Below are positions 41,421-50,285 of a stretch of 64,000 nt of DNA, in pieces. Where the stretch lies: contig NZ_KQ948435.1 in the NCBI RefSeq assembly GCF_001514065.1, positions 248,001 through 312,000 of the forward strand, given 5' to 3'. A program made the translations under genes and the position numbers. Position 1 is the first letter of the stretch, and each line of letters opens with the position of its first letter. The notes under the pieces were generated by a model. It did not search any database. It had not been told where the DNA came from and saw nothing but the letters and a program-made list of their open reading frames with translations. The DNA comes from Streptomyces antibioticus. Its GTDB lineage: Bacteria; Actinomycetota; Actinomycetes; Streptomycetales; Streptomycetaceae.

Positions 41421-42272
41421 TCACGGGGCGGCGGGGCCGGTGATGAGGTGCCCCTCGGCGTCGTACGGCCAGACGTTCGGGACGCAGCCGTGCATGCCTT
41501 TTATCTGCTGCATCATCGCGGGGGCCGGCTTCCCCTTGCCGGGGCAGGTGACATGGCCGTGGTGGAGGAAGTGGCCCACCTCGTGGTTGATGATCAGCGC
41601 GCGGTAGGCGGTGACGTCCTTCGCGTAGACGGGGGTCGCCAGGACCCAGCGGTCGAGGTTGACCATGACCTGGTCGTTCGCGGAGCAGTTGTACTTGCCG
41701 CCCGTGTCGAGGCCGCTGCGCCCGCAGACCGCGTCGACGGTCGCGGGGGTGGCCAGGCGGACGACGAAGTCGGTGGGACCGTCGGCGACCCGCTGGAACG
41801 CCGAGTTCCCGTCGGCGGTCCAGCCGCGGGGGTCGCCGAGGATGCGGTCCACCGCCTCGGCGACCCCGGCCGCGGACAGGTCGATGTTCTCCTCCACCTC
41901 GACCCGGTAGCGAAACGGCGTTCCCCTGCCCGCCCGCGCGCTCCCGCCCGGTGCCGTGACGTATGTCCCCGGGCCCTGCCGGGGGAGGGCGGGGGACTTC
42001 GTGGCGCTCGGGGACGTTCGAGGTCCGGGCGTGCGGCTCGGAGTCGGTGTCGGTGACGGTGTCGGTGACCTGCTGGTGGCCGGTTCCGACAGGGAGTTGT
42101 CCGACGACCGCAGGGGCGGGTGCGAGGGCGGCCATGCCACCACCGTGCAGCCCACGGCCCCGAGGACCGTCAACGCGGCCAGACCGAAGGCCAGTTGGCC
42201 TTTGCGGCGTGGGCCGGCGGCCCTCCGGCGATGGCTGCTGACGGGTTTTCGCTTGTGCTTGGTCACGTCCAT
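41421..42272 (-). CDS. DUF3152 membrane-anchored zinc protease-like protein
   Basis: From ATG 42272 (MDVTKHKRKPVSSHRRRAAGPRRKG) the 283-residue product has a basic N-terminus, one membrane segment (about 28-46), a Ser/Pro/Thr-rich linker of about 60 residues (PTPSPTPTPSRTPGPRTSPS) and a DUF3152 domain. That domain contains YRALIINHEVGHFLHHGHVTCPGKGKPAPAMMQQIKG, a metzincin-type zinc site HExxHxxxxxH followed by the Met-turn-like MMQQ. It is probably a cell-surface zinc peptidase of unknown substrate. No ribosome site is obvious; GTG 42275 is equally possible. Confidence 0.82.
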   Translation of the reverse strand: MDVTKHKRKPVSSHRRRAAGPRRKGQLAFGLAALTVLGAVGCTVVAWPPSHPPLRSSDNSLSEPATSRSPTPSPTPTPSRTPGPRTSPSATKSPALPRQGPGTYVTAPGGSARAGRGTPFRYRVEVEENIDLSAAGVAEAVDRILGDPRGWTADGNSAFQRVADGPTDFVVRLATPATVDAVCGRSGLDTGGKYNCSANDQVMVNLDRWVLATPVYAKDVTAYRALIINHEVGHFLHHGHVTCPGKGKPAPAMMQQIKGMHGCVPNVWPYDAEGHLITGPAAP

Positions 42273-42364
42273 CACGTTGTGATCGGAATGTGATCGGACC
42301 TGGCCCGACAGATAACGAAAAGGTAACTCCCGTGGCTGGTGGTGCCCTTGTGGATACTGACCCC

Positions 42365-43057
42365 ATGCCACGAGTGCTGCTGATCGAAGACGACCGTGCC
42401 GTCCGTGAGGGCGTCGCCCTGGCGCTGCGCCGTCAGAACCACGACGTCGCCGCCGCCTCGACGGGGGAGGAGGGGCTGGAGCAACTGCGGTCGTTCCGGC
42501 CGGACATCGTGGTCCTCGATCTGATGCTGCCCGGCATGCCCGGACTCGACGTCTGCCGCGCGATCCGCGCCCTCGACCAGGCGCTGCCGATCATCATGGC
42601 CACCGCCCGCGGCGACGAAGTGGACATCGTCATCGGTCTGGAGGCGGGAGCCGACGACTACGTCGTCAAACCCGTGACCGCCCGGGTGCTCGACGCCCGC
42701 ATCCGCGCCGTCCTGCGCCGCTCGGGCGGTGTGCCCGCCGGTGAAGGGCTGCCGAAGATCAACACGTACGGCGAACTGACCGTCGACCGGGCCGGGTTGA
42801 CGGTCAGGCTGGGCGATGAGCCGATCGCGCTGGCCCCTTCAGAACTGCGGCTGCTGCTGACGCTCTCCGCCTCGCCGGGCCAGGTGTTCAGCCGGCAGCA
42901 ACTGCTGGAGGCGGTCTGGGAGCACGACTTCCACGGTGACGCCCGGCTGGTGGACGCCTGCGTCAAGCGGCTGCGCACGAAGATGTCCGAACCGCCGCGC
43001 GCACCCCGGTACATCCACACGGTCCGCGGTTTCGGCTACCGCTTCGCGGCCCCGTGA
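42365..43057 (+). CDS. OmpR/PhoB-type response regulator
   Basis: A 230-residue response regulator from ATG 42365 (MPRVLLIEDDRAVREGVALALRRQ). The receiver has the acidic pocket EDD and phosphoacceptor D52 in VVLDLMLPGMPG, T in ATARG and K in DDYVVKPV. The C-terminal winged helix includes LAPSELRLLLTLSASPGQVFSRQQLLEAVWEHDFHGDARLVDACVKRLRTKM and RYIHTVRGFGYRF. The stop overlaps the kinase start (GTGA). It resembles the AfsQ1/CseB group but I cannot assign it to a named system. Confidence 0.93.
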   Translation: MPRVLLIEDDRAVREGVALALRRQNHDVAAASTGEEGLEQLRSFRPDIVVLDLMLPGMPGLDVCRAIRALDQALPIIMATARGDEVDIVIGLEAGADDYVVKPVTARVLDARIRAVLRRSGGVPAGEGLPKINTYGELTVDRAGLTVRLGDEPIALAPSELRLLLTLSASPGQVFSRQQLLEAVWEHDFHGDARLVDACVKRLRTKMSEPPRAPRYIHTVRGFGYRFAAP

Positions 43058-44523
43058 AGCGCCGCCGACTGCGCGGGCTGCGGCCGCGCCTCGTCGTCGC
43101 CTTCGGACTGGTCGCCGGTGTCGCCGCCGCCACGACCGGGGCGCTGACCTTCCGGGAGGCCCGCATCGGAGTCCTCCAGCAGAGCCAGGACGCGGTGATC
43201 GGGCAGTTGCGGGCGCGGTTGAGCGAGCGGGCCCCCGAACTCCCCTACCCGCCGGGCGAGTCCGCGCTGCGACAGTTCGCGACGGACGTCTCCGCCGCCG
43301 ACGCGTCGGGCAGCTGGCGCGTGCTGGTGACGTACCGGGAGCTGAGCGCGTCCTCCGTGCCCGGTGACCGCTTCCCCGAGCTGACGCCCGCCGTCCGTAC
43401 GGCCGTCGCCTCCAGCCGGGCCACCGTCTTCCAGCGGGTGAACGAAGGCGGCCGTCCCACCCTGGTCGTCGGCATGTCGGTCACCTTCGGCGACCCGGAC
43501 GGGTCCCGGCTGGCGTCCGGCGTCCGGGTGTTCCTGGTCGTGCCGCAGACCACGGAACAGGCCTCCGTCGACGCCCTGGTCAGTGCCGTCGAGCGGGCCA
43601 TGGTGCCGGCGCTGGGCCTCGCCGTGGTGCTCGCGCTGTTCGCCGCGCGGGGCGTCCTCGTGCCGGTGCGCGCGCTCCGGCAGGCCACCCGGCGGATGGC
43701 CGAGGGGCGCCTCGACACCCGGCTCGACGTCAACGGTGCCGACGAACTCGCCGAGCTGTCGCACGCGTTCAACGAGACCGCCGCCGAGCTGGAGACGTCG
43801 GTGGCGGAGCTGCGCGAGATGGAGGCGCGGGCCCGCCGCTTCGCCGCCGACGTCTCGCACGAGCTGCGCACGCCGCTCGCCGCGATGTCGGCCGTCACCG
43901 ACGTCCTGGACGAGGACGCCGCACGGCTGGCCCCCGACACGGCCACCGCGGTCCGGCTGATCAGCGAGGAGACCGTCAAACTCACCCGTCTCGTCGACGA
44001 CTTGATGGAGATATCCCGATTCGACGCGGGGGCGGCGGTGCTGCACCTCGACGAGATCGACCTCGCCGAGTCGATCCGGCGCACGCTCGCCGCCCGCGGC
44101 TGGTCGGACACGGTGGACACACGGCTGCCGCCTCCCGACGCGGCCCGCGGACGCGTGGACCCGCGCCGCCTCGACGTGGTCGTCGCCAACCTGGTCGGCA
44201 ACGCGCTCAAGCACGGCGGCACACCGGTCCGGGTGCGCCTGGACGTGCACGGCTCCGGCGAACGCGCCGCGGTCATCGAGGTGCGCGACAGCGGTCCCGG
44301 CATCCCGGACGACGTCCTGCCGCATGTCTTCGAGCGGTTCTACAAGTCCGACACCGCCCGCAGCCGCTCCGAGGGCAGTGGCCTCGGCCTGGCGATCACC
44401 GCCGAGAACGTCCGCATCCACGGCGGCACCGTCCGCGCGGCGAACCATCCGGCGGGCGGTGCCGTCTTCACCGTGGAACTCCCTTTGCAGCGCCACGAGG
44501 TGACCGAGGAGCAGCCGTCATGA
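43054..44523 (+). CDS. Sensor histidine kinase
   Basis: A 489-residue kinase from GTG 43054. Order: membrane segment 1 (about 10-32), an extracytoplasmic domain of about 145 residues, membrane segment 2 (about 184-203), HAMP (about 205-255), HisKA with FAADVSHELRTPLAAM (H269), and HATPase with N box VVANLVGNALKHGG, G1 VRDSGPGIP, F box FERFYKSDTARSRSEGSGLGLAI. All catalytic parts are present. It should phosphorylate the adjacent regulator. The stop overlaps the lipoprotein start (ATGA), so regulator, kinase and lipoprotein are made together. Confidence 0.95.
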   Translation: MKRRRLRGLRPRLVVAFGLVAGVAAATTGALTFREARIGVLQQSQDAVIGQLRARLSERAPELPYPPGESALRQFATDVSAADASGSWRVLVTYRELSASSVPGDRFPELTPAVRTAVASSRATVFQRVNEGGRPTLVVGMSVTFGDPDGSRLASGVRVFLVVPQTTEQASVDALVSAVERAMVPALGLAVVLALFAARGVLVPVRALRQATRRMAEGRLDTRLDVNGADELAELSHAFNETAAELETSVAELREMEARARRFAADVSHELRTPLAAMSAVTDVLDEDAARLAPDTATAVRLISEETVKLTRLVDDLMEISRFDAGAAVLHLDEIDLAESIRRTLAARGWSDTVDTRLPPPDAARGRVDPRRLDVVVANLVGNALKHGGTPVRVRLDVHGSGERAAVIEVRDSGPGIPDDVLPHVFERFYKSDTARSRSEGSGLGLAITAENVRIHGGTVRAANHPAGGAVFTVELPLQRHEVTEEQPS

Positions 44524-45122
44524 ACGCCCCACGCCGCCTCGCGCTGCTCGCCGTGCCCGCGCTGCTCGCGCTCGCCTCCTGCGACATCCCCACGACCGGC
44601 GTGGTGGAGGCCGGAGAGCCCGCGAGCGGGATCCGGCCGATCACGCCGGTCTACTTCGTGTACGACGACGCGCTCGTCGCCGTCCCCCGCACGACCGCGT
44701 ACCCGGGGGACGCCGGGGAGGCGGTGGGACTGCTGCTGCAGGGGCCGACGCCCGCGGAGGCGGGGAAGCGGCTGACCACGGAGATCCGGGAGCGCCGGGA
44801 GATTCCGGCCTCGCCGGCACCCTCCACCGCCGAGCCGGAGTGGCAGCCGGCCCTCAGCGAGCCGCCGACGGACGCACCCACCGACCTGCAAGCGCAGCCG
44901 CCGACCGATGCACCCACCGCCGATGTGCACGGCGACCGCATCACCCTCCGACTGCCCCGCGGCACCGGCCCGTTGAACCCCGTCGCGAACCGGCAGGTGA
45001 TCTGCACGGCGGCGGGCGCCCACCGGATCACCACCGAGTCCGCCGCCCCGGTCACCGTCAAGGTGACCGACGGCAGCGGATGGAGTGCCACCGGCACGGA
45101 CGAGGGCTGCCCCTCCCTCTAG
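44520..45122 (+). CDS. Lipoprotein of the two-component operon, GerMN-like
   Basis: A 200-residue lipoprotein with lipobox LASC and then DIPTTGVVEAGEPASGIRP, which recalls the start of LpqB-type proteins. The segment AYPGDAGEAVGLLLQGPTPAEAGKRLTTEI is GerMN-like. A Pro/Thr-rich repeat (PPTDAPTD twice) separates it from a C-terminal beta region (DRITLRLPRGTGPLNPVANRQVICTAAG). Coupling to the kinase suggests an accessory sensor or modulator outside the membrane, analogous in arrangement to CseA with CseBC; the sequence is not CseA. Its stop shares the four bases CTAG with the convergent hydrolase stop. Confidence 0.82.
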   Translation: MNAPRRLALLAVPALLALASCDIPTTGVVEAGEPASGIRPITPVYFVYDDALVAVPRTTAYPGDAGEAVGLLLQGPTPAEAGKRLTTEIRERREIPASPAPSTAEPEWQPALSEPPTDAPTDLQAQPPTDAPTADVHGDRITLRLPRGTGPLNPVANRQVICTAAGAHRITTESAAPVTVKVTDGSGWSATGTDEGCPSL

Positions 45123-46501
45123 CGCCCGTCACCCGGGTGCGCGAGGTCGTACGGCCGCAGGTACGGCGTCGGGCGGTACGTCACATAGCGGGCCGGAGTC
45201 GTGGAATCGGCGGCTGTGGCCCGCGAGTTGAGGGAGGCGGCGTCCGTCGCGGGCCACTTGCCGGTGCCGATGCGGTCCTCCAGCGTGTGCAGGGCGCCGA
45301 GCTGCTCGGCCGGACTGAACGTGCAGTGCCCGGCGTTGTCGACGTAGGCCTGCCGCAGCAGGGCCGACGTTCCGGCGGCGGCGACCGTGCGCTTGAGGGC
45401 GCTCTCCGTCTGGACCGGGACGAGGGCGTCACCGATGGTGTGGATGTCCAGCTGCGGCTTGGTCAGCTTGCCGGTGAAGGCGCTCGTGCCCCTCATCCAG
45501 GCGACGGCGGACGGATCGGCGGCGATCCGCGGAGCCTTGTTGAGGGTGGCGAGGTCCGCTCGCAGCGACAGACCGGCCTTCTTGTACAGCTCGGTGACCT
45601 CCTTGCGGACCGAGGACTTCCCGAGGAGCCGCACGTAGTCCACCCCGGTGTTCCAGGACATGTTGCCGCCCGCCCGGGTCTCGGCCTCCAGCCGCCAGCT
45701 GAACGCGGGGAGCTGCACCAGGCCCTTGAGGGCGCCGTACTGGTTTGCCTCCCGGCTGTCCCAGTCGGTCTCGGCGGGCCGGGGCTGGGAGGGGTCGTTC
45801 CAGCCCGGGATGTTGTGCAGGGCGGCGGCCAGCGCGATCCGGGCCCGCCCCGCGGGCGTGGTCTGCGCCGCATCCACTGCGGCCGTCAGGGTGTTGGCGG
45901 CGTCGGTGGCCGCCGCCTGGTCCGGGAAGCCGACGAGCGGGATGCCGGAGTCGGGTGCGAGGAGCGTCTTGAGGGCGAATACCGGGTCGAGGGTGTTGTT
46001 CCAGTTGGCGACGCCGCCGTGGACGAGGCCGCACATCGCCAGGGAACCGTCGATGCGCCGCGGGGCGCGCTCGGCGATGGCGGTGGTGACGAGCCCGCCG
46101 TACGACTGCCCCCACGCGATGGTCCGGCGCGCCGCCCCGAAGCGGTCCTTGAAGGTGGCGAGGGTGGCGAGCTGGTCCGGCACCGCGTCCGTCACCGCCC
46201 AGCCGGTGCTCGCGTAGGAGGAGCCGACGAGGGCGTAACCCTGTTGCAGGAGAAGGGACTTGGTGCGGTCGTCCGGCGCGTTCTGGGCGGGGTTGGGGCC
46301 GCCCTTGGCGCGGTAGCCGTGGCTGAAGAGCAGGACCGTGCCGTTCCAGTCGGCGGGCACGTCCATCATGTACGCGGCGCCGGAGGGGAGTTGACCCTCG
46401 ACATGGCTGGTCTCCGCGGTGGCCGCCGCTGCCGCGGCGGGCAGGGCGGCGACGGCGAGCAGGAGGGCTGAGGCGGACGCCGTGCGGGCGCGGGTCGTCA
46501 T
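45119..46501 (-). CDS. Secreted alpha/beta hydrolase
   Basis: A 460-residue secreted hydrolase from ATG 46501 (MTTRARTASASALLLAVAALPAAAAAATA signal peptide). The fold shows DVPADWNGTVLLFSHGYRAKG (oxyanion region), the nucleophile elbow GQSYGG (about residue 133) and a late NAGHCTF with the catalytic His. It resembles S9/tannase-like secreted esterases and peptidases of actinobacteria; the substrate is not known. The start overlaps the MHS transporter stop (ATGA), so the enzyme and the importer form an operon. A plausible scheme is release of an organic acid outside the cell and its uptake. Confidence 0.82.
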   Translation of the reverse strand: MTTRARTASASALLLAVAALPAAAAAATAETSHVEGQLPSGAAYMMDVPADWNGTVLLFSHGYRAKGGPNPAQNAPDDRTKSLLLQQGYALVGSSYASTGWAVTDAVPDQLATLATFKDRFGAARRTIAWGQSYGGLVTTAIAERAPRRIDGSLAMCGLVHGGVANWNNTLDPVFALKTLLAPDSGIPLVGFPDQAAATDAANTLTAAVDAAQTTPAGRARIALAAALHNIPGWNDPSQPRPAETDWDSREANQYGALKGLVQLPAFSWRLEAETRAGGNMSWNTGVDYVRLLGKSSVRKEVTELYKKAGLSLRADLATLNKAPRIAADPSAVAWMRGTSAFTGKLTKPQLDIHTIGDALVPVQTESALKRTVAAAGTSALLRQAYVDNAGHCTFSPAEQLGALHTLEDRIGTGKWPATDAASLNSRATAADSTTPARYVTYRPTPYLRPYDLAHPGDGR

Positions 46502-47850
46502 GCGGAGATCTCCTCCGTGTGGGGGGTGGTGGACGGTGCGGTGGGCTCGGTGAGGGTCGTGCGGTGGGTCTCGCGGACGAAGCACACGGTCAGCGCGGTG
46601 ATCGCGGCACCGCCGCACAGCAGCCAGGCGACCGGCGTGCCGCTGTCGCTGCCCGCCACCAGGCTCCCGGCGATCATGGGGGAGAAGCCGGCGCCGATGA
46701 GGGTCGCGCCCTGGTAGCCGAGCGAGGCGCCGGTGTAGCGGACCTTGGTGCCGAACATCTCGGTGAGCAGGGCGCCCAGCGGGCCGTACATCGTGGACTG
46801 GGCGATGCCGTGACCGAGGACCACGGCCAGGATCAGCAGTCCCGGCGACTTCGAGTCGACCAGCGCGAGCACGGGGAAGGCGAGCGCGGCCGAGGCGACG
46901 GCTCCGGCGAGCACGACCGGGCGGCGGCCGACGCGGTCCGAGAGCGCGGAGGCGCAGGGCAGCACGACGAGGGCGACACAGGCGGAGACGGTGAGGGCGT
47001 CCAGCACCTGCGAACGGGCGTATCCGATGCCCGTGGCGTACGCGATCATGTAACTGGTCAGCAGCGACTGGGCGGTGAAGGCGCCGATGCCCACGCAGCA
47101 GGCCAGCAGCACCGGGCGCGGGTTGCGCAGCACGTCGAGGATCGGCAGCCGGGACTCGGCGCTGTCCTTCTTGACCTCCGCGAACAGCGGGCTCTCCACC
47201 ACCTTCAGCCGGACGAACATGCCGACGCCGAGCAGGACGACGCTCAGCAGGAACGGCACCCGCCAGCCCCAGGCCGCGAACTCCTCCTTCGGGAGCGTCA
47301 CGACGTAGGCCACGACGGCCGTGGACAGCAGCGAGCCGAGCGGGGCTCCCATCTGCGTGAAGCTGGACCACAGGCCGCGGCGGCGCTCCCCGGCGTGCTC
47401 GACGACCATCAGGGTGGCGCCGCCCCACTCGCCGCCGATGGCGATGCCCTGGACGACGCGCAGGGCGATCAGCAGGACCGGCGCCCACACGCCGATCGTG
47501 TCGTACGTGGGCAGCAGGCCGATGAGGAAGCTGGCGCCGCCCATCAGGCCCATGGTGAGCAGCAGCATCGACTTGCGGCCGAGCCGGTCGCCGAAGTGGC
47601 CGAAGAGGACGCCGCCGAGCGGGCGGGCGACATAGCCGGCGGCGAAGGTGCCGAAGGCGGCGATCGTGCCCACGGCCGGGTCGGCGCCCGGGAAGAACAG
47701 TTCGCCGAAGACGAGCGCGGCGACGGTTCCGTAGACGAGGAAGTCGTAGAACTCCACGGCTGTGCCGAGCAGCCCGGAGAGGGCCACTCGGCGCAGTTGG
47801 CGGGTCCGTTCGGAGGCCGTGGGCGGTGCGGCGACGGGGGACGAGGGCAT
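46498..47850 (-). CDS. MHS-family (metabolite:H+ symporter) MFS transporter
   Basis: ATG 47850 (MPSSPVAAPPTASERTRQLRRVALSGLLGTAVEFYDFLVYGTVAALVFGELFFP) follows GGGAGACCGCG; the open extension upstream is in the 5' leader. The product has 450 residues and 12 membrane segments. The AVEFYDFLVYG motif, GHFGDRLGRKSML and RVVQGIAIGGEWGGATLMVVEHA are typical of MHS transporters such as ShiA, KgtP and ProP-like proteins. It likely imports an organic acid or similar metabolite with protons. It is followed by the secreted hydrolase. Confidence 0.92.
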   Translation of the reverse strand: MPSSPVAAPPTASERTRQLRRVALSGLLGTAVEFYDFLVYGTVAALVFGELFFPGADPAVGTIAAFGTFAAGYVARPLGGVLFGHFGDRLGRKSMLLLTMGLMGGASFLIGLLPTYDTIGVWAPVLLIALRVVQGIAIGGEWGGATLMVVEHAGERRRGLWSSFTQMGAPLGSLLSTAVVAYVVTLPKEEFAAWGWRVPFLLSVVLLGVGMFVRLKVVESPLFAEVKKDSAESRLPILDVLRNPRPVLLACCVGIGAFTAQSLLTSYMIAYATGIGYARSQVLDALTVSACVALVVLPCASALSDRVGRRPVVLAGAVASAALAFPVLALVDSKSPGLLILAVVLGHGIAQSTMYGPLGALLTEMFGTKVRYTGASLGYQGATLIGAGFSPMIAGSLVAGSDSGTPVAWLLCGGAAITALTVCFVRETHRTTLTEPTAPSTTPHTEEISA

Positions 47851-47948
47851 CGCGGTCTCCCTTGAGAGCGGTCTGCCATGAGAGGGGTGACCCTGGAGAG
47901 CGGTGACCCGGGGGGAGCGGTCTCTCATGAGCGGGGAAGGACACCGCG

Positions 47949-47995
47949 AAGCTAGGCCCTCAGATAACTGCCGTCAATAAAGTGCACAACATTGA
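47949..47995 (-). promoter_or_regulatory. Promoter and overlapping palindromic operator of the MHS/hydrolase operon
   Basis: On the reverse strand TTGACG (47977-47972), a 17-base spacer and TAGCTT (47954-47949) form a strong HrdB-type promoter, giving a leader of about 90 bases. The palindrome TCAAT-N3-GTGCAC-N3-ATTGA (47974-47995) overlaps the -35, and all 16 fixed positions match. A repressor bound there would block polymerase. The regulator is not in the neighbourhood; an IclR or GntR protein is a guess. Confidence 0.65.
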
Positions 47996-48027
47996 GTCGT
48001 GGTCTCCTGCGGCCCACGCCCCGCCGG

Positions 48028-48798
48028 TCAACTCGCCTGGCCCGTCGGCATGACCGTGACCTGCTGGACGTTCACCCGCGGCGGCAGCGAGGCGATGAAC
48101 CCGACGGTCTCGGCGATGTCCTGCGGGACGAGCCACTCCATCGACGCCCGGGCGCCGTCCAGCCAGGCGAGGGCGCCCTCGTCGGTGACATGGCCCTGGA
48201 GTTCGGTGCCGACGATGCCGGGCTCGACCGCCGAGACACGGACGTTCTTCGCGCCCAGTTCCGCCCGCAGATGCCGGGAGAGATGGGTGACGTACGCCTT
48301 CGTCGCGGAGTAGACGGCGAAGGCCGGGTAGATGTTCTGGGCCGCGATCGAGGAGGTGTTGATCAGGTCGGCCACACCGCGCTCGGCCGCCGAGGCGACC
48401 AACTGCGGGGTGAAGGCCGCGATGGCGTTCATCAGCCCGTTGACGTTGAGGTCGATCTGCTGCCGCCACTGCTCCGTCGCCAACTCCTCGACAGGCGCGG
48501 GGAGCATGACGCCGGCGTTGTTGAACAGCAGGTCGGCGCCCCCGAGTTCGGCCGCCACCCGGTCGGCGGCCGCCTGGACCGCCGCCGCGTCGGTGACGTC
48601 CACGGAGAGGGCGAGGGCCCGGCCGCCGTTCTTCGCGACACGAGCGACCAGGTCGTCCAGCCGCTCGGTGCGACGCGCCAGCACGGCGACCCGGGCGCCC
48701 AGCGCGGCCAGGTGCTCGGCGGAGGCCTCGCCGATGCCGCTGGAAGCGCCGGTGACGACGGCGACGCGGCCGGAGAGGGGGAGTGCGGAGGTGGTCAT
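48028..48798 (-). CDS. Short-chain dehydrogenase/reductase
   Basis: A 256-residue classical SDR from ATG 48798, with AAGG eight bases upstream. NADP site TGASSGIG near residue 16 with ARRTE supporting NADP(H); NNAGV near 89; catalytic INTSS, YSATK. The C-terminus lacks the long substrate loop of specialised members. The reaction is NAD(P)-dependent reduction or oxidation of an unknown carbonyl/alcohol. It is divergent from an XRE-MmyB regulator with a palindrome between them, a common Streptomyces pairing. Confidence 0.92.
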   Translation of the reverse strand: MTTSALPLSGRVAVVTGASSGIGEASAEHLAALGARVAVLARRTERLDDLVARVAKNGGRALALSVDVTDAAAVQAAADRVAAELGGADLLFNNAGVMLPAPVEELATEQWRQQIDLNVNGLMNAIAAFTPQLVASAAERGVADLINTSSIAAQNIYPAFAVYSATKAYVTHLSRHLRAELGAKNVRVSAVEPGIVGTELQGHVTDEGALAWLDGARASMEWLVPQDIAETVGFIASLPPRVNVQQVTVMPTGQAS

Positions 48799-48928
48799 GA
48801 CGGATGCCTTCCGGAGTACGGAACGAGGAGTGGAGAAGGGGCCGCTGCGGCCCTCATCCAGACAACCGCCCGCCGAGCCCCCGCGGGGCGCCGGAAAGTG
48901 CCCTGACCGGGCGGGTATCCGCGAGGCA

Positions 48929-48943
48929 GGTACTGGCAGGACC
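48929..48943. promoter_or_regulatory. Palindrome GGT-N-CTG-N-CAG-N-ACC between SDR and XRE genes
   Basis: GGTACTGGCAGGACC is a 15-base dyad in which all 12 fixed bases are symmetrical. It lies in the 191-base divergent spacer, 47 bases before the XRE-MmyB start and about 130 before the SDR start, and is the best operator candidate for that regulator. Confidence 0.5.
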
Positions 48944-48989
48944 ACCTACGCCGGGGCAGCTCACGGGCGCCTTCGGCAGACTGGACGGC

Positions 48990-49829
48990 ATGGACGACCG
49001 TGGCAGAGAACTCGCCGACTTCCTGCGCTCCCGCAGGTCCCGCCTCACCCCCGACCGGGCCGGGCTGCCCGAGGACGGCCGGGCCCGCCGGGTCCCCGGG
49101 CTGCGCCGCGACGAAGCGGCCCGCCTGGCCGGGGTGAGCACCGAGTACTACACCCGGCTCGAACAGGGCCGCGCCCAGAACCCCTCACCCGAGGTCGTCG
49201 AAGCCCTCGCCCGCGCCCTCCAGCTCGACCACTCCGAGCGCGAGCACCTCACCGACCTGCTGGCCCGCCCGTCCGCACCGCGCCGCGCCCCGGTCGCCCC
49301 GCAGCGGGTCCGGCCGGGCCTGCACCTGATGCTCCAGACCCTCGACCACGTGCCCGCGTTCGTCCTGGGCCGCCGCACCGACGTCCTGGCCGCGAACCGC
49401 CTCGCCCGCGAGGTCCTCACCGACTTCGAGGCGCTCCCCGCCAACCGCCGCAACCTGGCCCGCTACTACCTCCTCGACCCCGAGGCCCGCACCCGCGTCG
49501 GCGACTGGGAGCAGATCGCCACCGACACGGTCGCCGTGCTGCGCCTGGAGGCCGGACGGTACCCGCAGGACCGGCAGCTGGCCGACCTCGTCGGCGAACT
49601 CACCCTGATGTGCCCCGAGTTCAGCGGCTGGTGGAACGACCACCGGGTGCTCCACCGCACCCACGGCACGAAGTACTACCACCACCCCCTCGTCGGTGAA
49701 CTCCACTTCTCCTACGAGTCCTTCGAACCGCCCGGCGACACCGACCAGACCCTGTGCGTCTACAACGTCGAGCCGGGCTCTGAGACGGCCGCCTCGCTCC
49801 GGCTGCTCAGCGCCATGAGCATCCGCTGA
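48990..49829 (+). CDS. XRE-family regulator with MmyB-like ligand domain
   Basis: ATG 48990 (MDDRGRELADFLRSRRSRLTPDRAGL) gives 279 residues. The helix-turn-helix is RRVPGLRRDEAARLAGVSTEYYTRLEQGRAQNPSPEVVEALARAL. The C-terminal MmyB-like ligand-binding domain has PAFVLGRRTDVLAANRLAREVL, NLARYYLLDPEARTRVGDWEQIATDTVAVLR and EFSGWWNDHRVLHRTHGTKYYHHPLVGELHFSYESF. Related proteins have been proposed to bind fatty-acid-like ligands. It probably controls the divergent SDR gene. Confidence 0.92.
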   Translation: MDDRGRELADFLRSRRSRLTPDRAGLPEDGRARRVPGLRRDEAARLAGVSTEYYTRLEQGRAQNPSPEVVEALARALQLDHSEREHLTDLLARPSAPRRAPVAPQRVRPGLHLMLQTLDHVPAFVLGRRTDVLAANRLAREVLTDFEALPANRRNLARYYLLDPEARTRVGDWEQIATDTVAVLRLEAGRYPQDRQLADLVGELTLMCPEFSGWWNDHRVLHRTHGTKYYHHPLVGELHFSYESFEPPGDTDQTLCVYNVEPGSETAASLRLLSAMSIR

Positions 49830-49838
49830 CCCTGGGGA

Positions 49839-50285
49839 TCAGGCGGGTTCGTACGACTCGACGACGTACCGTTCCTCGTCGTCGACCGCGTTCTCGTCCC
49901 AGTCCAGGAAGATCCGCTCCGGGTGCCCGTCGGCCGCGTACTCGGCCTCGGCGGTGTCCGCGCCGTCGCTCCGGGCCTGTTCCAGCTCGCCCAGCAGGGC
50001 GCCCAGCGTGGGCACGAGGTCCGGCGTCCGTGCTACGAACTGGCGTGCGCTGTCGTCCAGACCGACCGCCTCCGTGACCTTGCCGTCCCTGACGGTGACC
50101 CGGAACCTGCCGATGAGGGAGCGTTCGCCCTCGCTGGACGTCAGGGTGTAGGTGTACGCGGCGGGCTCCTCCCACGTCACCTCCTGCCGGGCCGAGGTCG
50201 AGGACGACTCCGCGCCGCAGGCGGCCACCGCGCAGACCAGTCCGGCCGTGGCGAGCAGCCCGGCACCCGTGCGTACGACCGTCAT
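49839..50285 (-). CDS. Small lipoprotein, DUF6174-like
   Basis: ATG 50285 follows GAAGGGACCACG. The 148-residue product has a lipoprotein signal with lipobox VAAC and then GAESSSTSAR. The body, VTWEEPAAYTYTLTSSEGERSLIGRFRVTVRDGKVTEAVGLDDSARQF and later AEYAADGHPERIFLDWDENAVDDEERYVVESYEP, matches my memory of DUF6174, a family of secreted proteins with a small alpha/beta fold. The function is unknown. It converges on the XRE gene with 9 bases between stops. Confidence 0.78.
   Translation of the reverse strand: MTVVRTGAGLLATAGLVCAVAACGAESSSTSARQEVTWEEPAAYTYTLTSSEGERSLIGRFRVTVRDGKVTEAVGLDDSARQFVARTPDLVPTLGALLGELEQARSDGADTAEAEYAADGHPERIFLDWDENAVDDEERYVVESYEPA

Noticed and set aside
45119..47944. 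A single 941-codon reverse frame joining the hydrolase and the MHS region
   Set aside because: Only the first 460 codons from ATG 46501 code the hydrolase; the rest is an out-of-frame reading of the MHS gene, which has its own start, ribosome site and stop.
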